DNA of 34,204 bases from an uncultured Lachnospiraceae bacterium (GTDB lineage Bacteria; Bacillota; Clostridia; Lachnospirales; Lachnospiraceae). The stretch covers positions 1 through 34,204 of the forward strand of contig CAJUCG010000007.1 of the NCBI GenBank assembly GCA_910585065.1, written 5' to 3'. Numbering within the stretch: the first letter of the stretch is position 1; the number at the start of each line of letters is the position of its first letter. Shown here piece by piece: positions 1 to 7,504 of the stretch. The notes beneath the pieces were generated by a model that saw nothing but the letters and a program-made list of their open reading frames with translations, was not told the origin of the DNA and searched no databases. The translations under genes were made by a program, and so were the position numbers.

Positions 1-2102
1 AAACGGATTCTGCTTTCCAATAACTCCTTTGTTATTTTGTCATTGGAAATATTTACCATCTCTTCCTCTCTCAACAGCATTCTCACAATTTCTGATGCCG
101 AAACAGCCTCCTCCAACATCCTGCGTACCAAACGAAGTGCAGTATTCCGCCGCGAGTTTACATGTTCCGGCATAAACTGCGAAATATATTTTGGATCAGT
201 TTCCATAATGGTATAATTTGCCCTCATATAGTTTCTCAACATATAATTTGGCGATATAACACAAATACAGATTTTATCAAATGCCCGCGTTGTATACTGT
301 CTGCTTTTTTCAAATAAATTAAAACAATCATCCTCCGTTACAATAAATTGCTGTTCCCGAATAAAATTTCCCCGCCCGGATATCTCCATGTGTATATTGT
401 CTTCAAGCAGCATCTGATACGGAATTTCCTCCCCTATCTGCTTTTGATAACTTTCATAATATTGCCCCCAGACCCAGCGCAAATCTTCCACAGGCATCAT
501 ATCTTCCCCATACCAGTGAATTTTTCCCACATGCTCTGTACCTGCAATTTCAGCGATTGAAGCCTCCACGCCCAAGTATCTTTGAACATTTGACCATCCG
601 CCCGCTCTTTCTGCCTCCGCATTCCAGTAAGATATCAGCGATTCCTTTGCAAAATAAGGCGTGGCACTGACATATGAAAATTCTTTATCCAAAAGATGCG
701 AATATAAGTCAACCATTCCCTCTGCATTTTTATCACAAAGCAGCCAGGTACAAGAAGTTTCTATTCTTCCAATCCGCGATGCCAGAGACATCAAAATATC
801 CTGACCACCAGCAAGAAGCCCAGATGCTTCAATTACAACCACGTATGACACATAATTTAAAAAATCCATACACCACTGTAGTTGTTCTTCCTTGCAGATT
901 TCCTGAAATGCCAGTACTCCCACATCAATATTATCCCTCATTGGCTGCAAAATATCAATCGTCCAAAAATCTGTCAAATCTTGAATATTTTCAATCCCTT
1001 CCCGCAGCCAATTAACAATTTCCTCCAGACTGCCATTGTCTTCGACCATAACTAATGCCTTTTCATCTCTGAGCAGTGCCATAAAAATGGGAAAAAAGAC
1101 GGCAACATCCAGATCCTGATAAAAATAATTTGTCACAAAAAGATTCTCCCCCTTCACAAGCCTTTTTGCCACTTCTATACTGTGAAGGGAAACCCATCTT
1201 TTCGCACTTTCTTTCTCCACATAATCAAGAAGGTATTGTATTCTTGCATCCTCCTCATCACGCCCCTCATTGATATATTCTAAAATTTTCTTTCTAAAAT
1301 CATATATATGACATCTTCTTCGATAAAGAACATTCATACTTTTTTTTAAGGAATAGTTCCCAATCGAACTCTCCAGACAAATAATGTTTAAATCACAGTC
1401 TGCCGCCTGCTTCTCTCTTCTCTTGAACAGCCAACGCCATCTCTCTCTATCACCTGCGGATAAATAATTCGTCAATTCCATTATACATGTCAAAATACCA
1501 ATGGGAAGCATATCTATCCATGTCACATCAAGAATACTTTTTACATTTTCAGGCCATATAAAATAGAACCCTGCCAATGCTAATAAATCCAGTAAAACTA
1601 TTGTATACGCATTATTATAAATACCTTCCCCTTTTTCTGACAATACATATCCTGTTCCAAAATCATCTCTCACATAAATACCAAAAAGTTCGTCATGTTT
1701 TTTTAGTATCCTTTTGGCAATCCCTCTTGCAGTATCCACAAGCAGCTTTCTCAATTTCATATAAAAAAACATATAGCAAAATACATAAGTTGATTTTGAA
1801 AAACATCCCAATTTACAAAATTTAACAAAACCAACTTTTACACCTTCTACCAGTGGGGCAGAAAACTTAATATAATCACTCACAAACTCAGCAATTATCT
1901 TTAACACATATGGAATACTGAGTACTATAGATATGGTCCCTATAACAGCAATTATTGCAAAAAATGGCATTAAAAACATCTCCCGCTTATCCTTGCTGGA
2001 TTCCTTCCTGACACCTGGAAAAATAGTGCGAAAAAAAGCAGCATCCCCGATCAATTCTCCAGTAAGCAGTATAAATATCTCTCCTATTTCACTTAATCCC
2101 AT
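1..2102 (-). CDS. Large multi-TM protein, C-terminus beyond window edge
   Basis: An uninterrupted reading frame of 700 codons runs from an ATG at 2102 off the left edge, so the C-terminus is not seen. A GGGGAGGA ribosome binding site lies 8 nt before the ATG; another ATG 8 nt upstream hits a stop after five codons. The first ~210 residues contain hydrophobic stretches at about 42-65, 90-115, 168-185 and 197-212, separated by basic segments such as the one near 118-135. The remaining ~490 residues are soluble-looking and should be cytoplasmic. Around residues 330-500 the alternation of hydrophobic strands and charged loops (LFVTNYFYQDLD, KALVMVEDN, YVVVIEAS) gives a weak impression of a degenerate P-loop/helicase fold, but no Walker A motif is visible, so I assign no function. 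It starts 18 nt after the preceding gene and is the fourth gene of the vWA/tubulin-like operon. Confidence 0.85.
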   Translation of the reverse strand, partial: MGLSEIGEIFILLTGELIGDAAFFRTIFPGVRKESSKDKREMFLMPFFAIIAVIGTISIVLSIPYVLKIIAEFVSDYIKFSAPLVEGVKVGFVKFCKLGCFSKSTYVFCYMFFYMKLRKLLVDTARGIAKRILKKHDELFGIYVRDDFGTGYVLSEKGEGIYNNAYTIVLLDLLALAGFYFIWPENVKSILDVTWIDMLPIGILTCIMELTNYLSAGDRERWRWLFKRREKQAADCDLNIICLESSIGNYSLKKSMNVLYRRRCHIYDFRKKILEYINEGRDEEDARIQYLLDYVEKESAKRWVSLHSIEVAKRLVKGENLFVTNYFYQDLDVAVFFPIFMALLRDEKALVMVEDNGSLEEIVNWLREGIENIQDLTDFWTIDILQPMRDNIDVGVLAFQEICKEEQLQWCMDFLNYVSYVVVIEASGLLAGGQDILMSLASRIGRIETSCTWLLCDKNAEGMVDLYSHLLDKEFSYVSATPYFAKESLISYWNAEAERAGGWSNVQRYLGVEASIAEIAGTEHVGKIHWYGEDMMPVEDLRWVWGQYYESYQKQIGEEIPYQMLLEDNIHMEISGRGNFIREQQFIVTEDDCFNLFEKSRQYTTRAFDKICICVISPNYMLRNYMRANYTIMETDPKYISQFMPEHVNSRRNTALRLVRRMLEEAVSASEIVRMLLREEEMVNISNDKITKELLESRIR

Positions 2103-2120
2103 ATGGTCATTCCTCCCCCG

Positions 2121-4244
2121 TCAAATAATATGCCAAGGATCTTCCGTACACCAAAAACGACGGATAAAGCTTAACATCCCCTCCAACATATATCCGCTGG
2201 TATTCAGTTCTGTTTTACAGTTTGCATTTTTATAGGGCAGCCAATAATATGATACCTCCTGCGGCTCCGCCATAAAATCAATATTGCCTGAAATAATCTC
2301 CTCCGGATAAATAAGTTCATCTTCATCCAATAAATACTTTAACTTTTGTACAACTAAATCGCTATTACGATATATGTAATCATGCTTCGTGAGTCTTTTT
2401 TTTTGTCTTTCCCATTGATCCATAAGTTCCATCTGCTCCTTATCGATCCGAATACAATATTGATATTCTGCCACTAAATTAAGCATATCGGACAAATACT
2501 CATCTTTTTCTTTCATCTTTTTCACCATATTTTTTTTCAGGTAAGCCACATAATGCCATTTTGCGTACCACCAAAAAAATATACTACTTGCCCCAAGCAA
2601 AACAGGTGTTGCCAAAAAAGACAAAATTCCACCCACAATTGCTATAAGGTAAAAATTAGTGGAGGTTTTCAACATAACGGGTATTCTAAAAAAAGCCTCC
2701 AAACCGTCCAAAAATCCTTTTACCAAATTGGAATTATTAGAAGATTTAACGGGGTTGATTATCAAAGGTACTTTTAAAAAACCTTGCAAGCTGCCCGAAA
2801 ATACTTCTATTTGGTTTATGCCATCCAAACGTTTTATCGCGAGCATAAAAAACACAAAGAATGCTTCCACAATTGCAAGAAGCAGATAGATCCAAAACCT
2901 CTGCATACCCTTTAATTGCTTTCTCGCTCTTTTTTTAACACGATCTTCTTCCTTTCGAAAGCCATACTCAAAATCCTTCTGATCGATCAATATTTTCTTT
3001 CTCGCACTAAGTTTTTCTAAACTTGTCCGCTTTTCCCTCTCCAGTTTATCCTTTCCGTCTGCCGAGAGAAATCCTCCCACCAACGACTCTTTTTCCTGCT
3101 GTTCTTTATCTAATTCTTCTGAAATTCGATTTACTGTATCACTCATAATACCTTTTGGGTAATACATCCTGCTTCGAATCTCATATGCATTCTTACTAAG
3201 GGCATATTCTATATTCCCCGGTGATTGCCGTCCTTTAATTCTTTTTTTAAATTCTTCAATGTTTGGAGGAGCCTCATGTCTTGGCAGTGTACTACCTATC
3301 GATTTTAATGTCCTGTCCGGGTAAGAAAAACTTTGTCTGCGGCGTTCCTGCAAGTTCATCTGCTCACGCTTCTGAAGAGTTTTGATTTCCTTTAAACTCT
3401 TATCCATAGAGCAGATGTACTCCACAAATTTTTTCCGATCTATCTCCAAATTAACAAAATATAAATGTTTATGATGAAGAAAACCTATCGGCAACTGATT
3501 TATTGCCAGAATCAAAAGTCCGCAGCTTATCATAAGGGCAGAATACCGCCTGTCCATTTTACTGTCGATATCTATTGGCATACAAAACACACTCAATTTG
3601 TGCATTTGTAAAGCAGACATTTCAATCTTTACTGGCTGTCGTGGAATATATTCCTTTTCCATCCATCCCATATACCATATTTCCTCCGGGTAGGATTCAC
3701 AGCATTCTTCATCCGCACCCTTGTATCCTTTTAAATAAAATTTGATAAGCTGCCAAAACTCCAACTCCTCCATTTGCAGTTTATCACCATCAAAGGATAA
3801 CCCCTCTCTCCCGTCAAAAATCAGAAGTCTCCATATATAATGTGTTCCAACAATAAGATCAATTTTATGAATAAGCTCTTTTATTTTTGGGCTTATCTGC
3901 TCTTTATCTTTTGTTGTTTGTTCGTTTTCTTTCCCGTTTCCCTTCTGTTCATCATTTACTTCCTTGTCGTCTGCGGGCCTATCCGTAAATTCCTGCTCTC
4001 TTGCTGACCCATCAATCTGCTCTTCACTTTCTTCTAGTTTATCTACAAATTCCTTAACCTCTCTTAAATTGTCATTCTTTTCTTTATATAGCATCAGTCT
4101 ATCATCCTGCTCCATACTGGCAAATAAAAATCGATATTTGTCCAGATCGATCAGTCTTCTTGTATCCTGAATATCTTCCCTCTGTTCTTTATCTACTTTC
4201 GCAGTTGCATCGCTCCCATTTCGGTAAAGAATAACCGTGTACAT
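2121..4244 (-). CDS. Two-TM coiled-coil protein of the vWA/tubulin-like operon
   Basis: A 707-residue protein that I do not recognise. The start ATG overlaps the end of the tubulin-like gene by 52 nt and has GGAGGT 9 nt upstream, which suggests translational coupling. Residues 60-125 are very acidic and low-complexity (many E, K, D, N, Q) and probably disordered. Residues 125-270 look like a mixed alpha/beta domain. Residues 280-450 are highly charged and helical with coiled-coil character (QQEKESL, KLEREKR). Two hydrophobic segments follow at about 450-470 and 531-560, separated by ~60 residues, then a charged ~145-residue tail. The protein therefore probably has both ends in the cytoplasm and could anchor the tubulin-like partner to the membrane; that role is inferred only from context and topology. 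Confidence 0.85.
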   Translation of the reverse strand: MYTVILYRNGSDATAKVDKEQREDIQDTRRLIDLDKYRFLFASMEQDDRLMLYKEKNDNLREVKEFVDKLEESEEQIDGSAREQEFTDRPADDKEVNDEQKGNGKENEQTTKDKEQISPKIKELIHKIDLIVGTHYIWRLLIFDGREGLSFDGDKLQMEELEFWQLIKFYLKGYKGADEECCESYPEEIWYMGWMEKEYIPRQPVKIEMSALQMHKLSVFCMPIDIDSKMDRRYSALMISCGLLILAINQLPIGFLHHKHLYFVNLEIDRKKFVEYICSMDKSLKEIKTLQKREQMNLQERRRQSFSYPDRTLKSIGSTLPRHEAPPNIEEFKKRIKGRQSPGNIEYALSKNAYEIRSRMYYPKGIMSDTVNRISEELDKEQQEKESLVGGFLSADGKDKLEREKRTSLEKLSARKKILIDQKDFEYGFRKEEDRVKKRARKQLKGMQRFWIYLLLAIVEAFFVFFMLAIKRLDGINQIEVFSGSLQGFLKVPLIINPVKSSNNSNLVKGFLDGLEAFFRIPVMLKTSTNFYLIAIVGGILSFLATPVLLGASSIFFWWYAKWHYVAYLKKNMVKKMKEKDEYLSDMLNLVAEYQYCIRIDKEQMELMDQWERQKKRLTKHDYIYRNSDLVVQKLKYLLDEDELIYPEEIISGNIDFMAEPQEVSYYWLPYKNANCKTELNTSGYMLEGMLSFIRRFWCTEDPWHII

Positions 4245-7200
4245 AAGTTACGCACCTCCGCTACATTTGCTTCCTTCAGGTAACTTGTTATTAAATTATA
4301 AACTTCTTTTGTGCGTTCGGTTTCTTTTATCTCCCTCCGACATTTTTCCCAAACCTCCTCCGAAAGAATCTTGTTCCATTCCTCTTTGATTGCACTGTCA
4401 TCCCCTTCAATAAGTAAAGTTACTAAAATAAAAAGTGAATCTAACAGTATCTTGTTAAGATATGGATCTTGCTTATCCAATTCCACCTCCTCATTATATT
4501 GAATCAAAATCTGGAAAATCCCATTTTTCCAATTCTTTATTTTGACCTCCAAGGTTTCCGTTTCACTACCCTTTCGCTCTTTCACTTCCTCTTCCAGTTT
4601 TCCATTATCCTTTTGCTTTTTAAGTTCCGACAACATACTTATGGCAAGTTCCTTAACTAAATAAGGGTTTTCATACAAACATAAATGACATTCTTCGTAT
4701 GTATTAAAATCATTTTCTGGCGGCGTTTCTTTTATAAAAAATTTATATTTTCCCTTCGGATTAGAAATTTTTCCTGTAATAACCGCATACCAAAATACAA
4801 CGCCAATCTTTAATTCCATTTCTCTTTGATATTCCCTATTCGTATCTGGCAATTCCAAATAGTTATGCCACTTTTTGTTAATATGAGGGGTAACCCTTGA
4901 CTGCCGGTCACGATTCCGACTCATATCAAATACATTTTTTTCATATGCGCGAAACGCTTTTCCACGGCGCAAACGTATATCGGAGACATGTTCATGCAAA
5001 TATTCGAGAATCCTGCTGGCATTCAAGCCAACAAAGGAACGATAAAATATTAGCTGGTAAGGACTGCAATAATACTCATCCTCTACTCCCCGCCTTTCAC
5101 TAAGCCATTTTATAATCTCTCTGTGCAATCCATCTTTTTCTTTCAACTCCGAATTGTAGCAGCACAAAGAAATCCCCTGGTGATAATCGTCATCCCTCAT
5201 ATACTGCAAAAACGGATTGGTCAATTTTTCCTCCGCATCCTGAATCCATTGTATCATCCTCAATCTGTCAACAGAAACACCGTCCATATACCATTCCTGC
5301 TTTTCAATTGCCTTCAAGATATCAAGATTTATAATTTCTCCGAACTCTTTTTCAATATTTTCCACCCAGTATTCTCCAAATTTATCATACAATATTTTTT
5401 GCTGTCTTTTCTCCTTTGTTCTACTCTGTACCAAAAGATAAATCTGATAGAAAAATCCTTTGCCTGCCTGAGAATAATATGGGCTTTCCTGGATCTCCTG
5501 AAACAACTTTTCCCGACATACTTTATTTGCGCATACATAGGCGGATACCATTCCTCTTTTTCTGTCAAGTTCATCCGCAATCTCAATGCACTCACGATGA
5601 AAATTATTCAGCATACCGTTACAGGACTGATAAAAAATTTCAAATTTTTCGCAGAGTTCATTCACATACTCATCGCATTTCTGCAATACTTCCAAATAAA
5701 TAAAATGCTTAGACCATTGAAAAATTGCACTGTATATTTCTTTCAGTTTACTATGCGCTTCTTTCAATTTGTGCTTTGGATAAACTCCTCTTATCTCTTT
5801 ATATCCGCTGTATCCCTCCACATTTTGAAGAATATCCCCTACTTTTCCCTTTTCAGATTCAATCCTTAGCTGCAGCTCATCTCGAAGCTGATACAGAAAA
5901 TATCTCACCACACTTGGATGAACAAAATAACCCTCGCGAACCAGATAATACTCCAGCCAATATTCCTCCAGTTCATCCTCCATCTCATGAGGCACAAACC
6001 ATAATTTTATATAAGAACTTGCATCCCTTCTGTTTTTATCCTTCATTTTACTATGCAGTTGTTCCAGGAAAATAAAAATCTTGATTCTTGCCTGCTTTTG
6101 TTTCTTGATCTTATTATCCGAATTTTTAAGAATATCAAACTGTTCGTCACATTTTCCAATTATTGTAGCATTATTTGCTTCCGATTCTTTTTTGTACTTT
6201 TCTATATCATCTGCAATTTTATCGAACATCTTTTGTAATAATTGTTTCCATATAGGTTCCGCTCCCTCTGGATAACAAATGTTTTTTACCTCGTCTGCAA
6301 GAAAATCATTTTTTGCATTATCAATCGAACGGATATATTCCTCCCCTTGATCCGCTGGAATAATTCGTTTCCCCTGTCTGCGTTTTTCCTCCTGCTCACG
6401 CAAAAGCTCATAATATACTATATCGTGCGCCTGCCATCTCTTTCCTATTGCATCAATCGCCCACTGGAATGCCAGATATTTCTTGAGTTTCTCATATGGA
6501 TAAACCAATTCTCCGCAACCTATTCCTCCAAATCTGCTCAAAAAATTCTCCTCTCTTTTTTGAGCCAATTGCATCATATGCTTAATCGTATTATCCTCCA
6601 TGGAGCTGTTCTTATCATGCAGCGGACTACAAGCTTGTACATACACAGCATTTGCAACCAAATTTTTTAGATCCTCAAAGGAATGAACCCCCCTGCCCTT
6701 TTGATTTAGCATACCGAACAAAAAGCAGTAATCATAAGCTTTTCCATATCCCATTGCATCTGTCATGTCCGCATTCTTTTCCACTCCTTCGTTTAAACTA
6801 CGATACCGCTCCTCCCTGCTATCCGCCACTCTCATATAAGCACTGAGTTCCTTCACTGCCGCATAAGCATTTGCATCTACGCTGTCCTGCTCCAGTCTTG
6901 CGCCGCCAAGCTGCTTAATACTGCTGGAGAGCAGGAAAAATCCTTTACAAGTAAAATTCGCTTCCCCAAACTCTTCCATAAAAAACCGATTTAAATATAG
7001 AACTAGGGGCAATGCAATTCCAGAACCTGTTCCGCCTGCTAGAGAATTGATTATATAAAATCGTATCTGTTGTTCACTGTCATCTATACTAAGCTCATTC
7101 AATTGTCTTATCACCCGCTCCAGCTCATTTATCTTTTCCTCATAGACAGCATATTCAAACGCAAGACGGGATATCGCACGGTACTGCCCCGCACCTTCTG

Positions 7201-7483
7201 TCATAGGCTTGTTCGCAAACATTCCGTTCTCCTGATACCATGAAAGTGATTTTTCTTCTAACGCTCCAGTACATTTTGCAACGGTCATATTATCCGAAAG
7301 CCGAATAATAGTTCCTCCAAATCCCTTTTTTCTGACTTCTCGAAGGGTATTTACATCCGTATCCATAACAACAAATCGAAAAGCATTTCGATCTGGAGCA
7401 TCTTTTGGAAGCATACTTTCAACTTTCACACATATATCTGAACCGATCCCCCCTATGCCAATTATTACAACAGGTGCTCTCAT
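4193..7483 (-). CDS. Tubulin/FtsZ-like GTPase with a large C-terminal extension
   Basis: A 1096-residue cytoplasmic protein. The N-terminus has the tubulin-superfamily nucleotide-binding features: a GxGGxG loop at residues 9-14 after a hydrophobic strand, an acidic MDTD turn at 40-43, the glycine-rich phosphate loop AGGTGSG at 149-155 (the tubulin/FtsZ signature, with A for the first G), a GAGQYR motif at 97-102, and DANAYAAVKEL near 203-213, which fits the Tubulin_2 type of family. FtsZ and tubulin are about 350-450 residues; here some 700 additional charged, largely helical residues follow and match nothing I know. An AAGGAG ribosome binding site precedes the ATG, 21 nt after the vWA gene. 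The family is known to bind GTP and polymerise; polymerisation and partner binding here are inference. The phosphate loop looks intact, so nucleotide binding is likely. Confidence 0.85.
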   Translation of the reverse strand: MRAPVVIIGIGGIGSDICVKVESMLPKDAPDRNAFRFVVMDTDVNTLREVRKKGFGGTIIRLSDNMTVAKCTGALEEKSLSWYQENGMFANKPMTEGAGQYRAISRLAFEYAVYEEKINELERVIRQLNELSIDDSEQQIRFYIINSLAGGTGSGIALPLVLYLNRFFMEEFGEANFTCKGFFLLSSSIKQLGGARLEQDSVDANAYAAVKELSAYMRVADSREERYRSLNEGVEKNADMTDAMGYGKAYDYCFLFGMLNQKGRGVHSFEDLKNLVANAVYVQACSPLHDKNSSMEDNTIKHMMQLAQKREENFLSRFGGIGCGELVYPYEKLKKYLAFQWAIDAIGKRWQAHDIVYYELLREQEEKRRQGKRIIPADQGEEYIRSIDNAKNDFLADEVKNICYPEGAEPIWKQLLQKMFDKIADDIEKYKKESEANNATIIGKCDEQFDILKNSDNKIKKQKQARIKIFIFLEQLHSKMKDKNRRDASSYIKLWFVPHEMEDELEEYWLEYYLVREGYFVHPSVVRYFLYQLRDELQLRIESEKGKVGDILQNVEGYSGYKEIRGVYPKHKLKEAHSKLKEIYSAIFQWSKHFIYLEVLQKCDEYVNELCEKFEIFYQSCNGMLNNFHRECIEIADELDRKRGMVSAYVCANKVCREKLFQEIQESPYYSQAGKGFFYQIYLLVQSRTKEKRQQKILYDKFGEYWVENIEKEFGEIINLDILKAIEKQEWYMDGVSVDRLRMIQWIQDAEEKLTNPFLQYMRDDDYHQGISLCCYNSELKEKDGLHREIIKWLSERRGVEDEYYCSPYQLIFYRSFVGLNASRILEYLHEHVSDIRLRRGKAFRAYEKNVFDMSRNRDRQSRVTPHINKKWHNYLELPDTNREYQREMELKIGVVFWYAVITGKISNPKGKYKFFIKETPPENDFNTYEECHLCLYENPYLVKELAISMLSELKKQKDNGKLEEEVKERKGSETETLEVKIKNWKNGIFQILIQYNEEVELDKQDPYLNKILLDSLFILVTLLIEGDDSAIKEEWNKILSEEVWEKCRREIKETERTKEVYNLITSYLKEANVAEVRNLCTRLFFTEMGAMQLRK

Positions 7484-7504
7484 CCTTGGCTCTCCTTCCC
7501 AAAA

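Noticed and set aside
674..1015. 113-codon open frame on the plus strand near the left edge
   Set aside because: The opposite strand has a continuous 700-codon frame with a ribosome binding site across this region; the plus-strand frame has neither context nor a recognisable product.
5123..5869. 248-codon open frame on the plus strand
   Set aside because: It lies wholly within the tubulin-like gene on the other strand, has no ribosome binding site and encodes a composition typical of an antisense frame.
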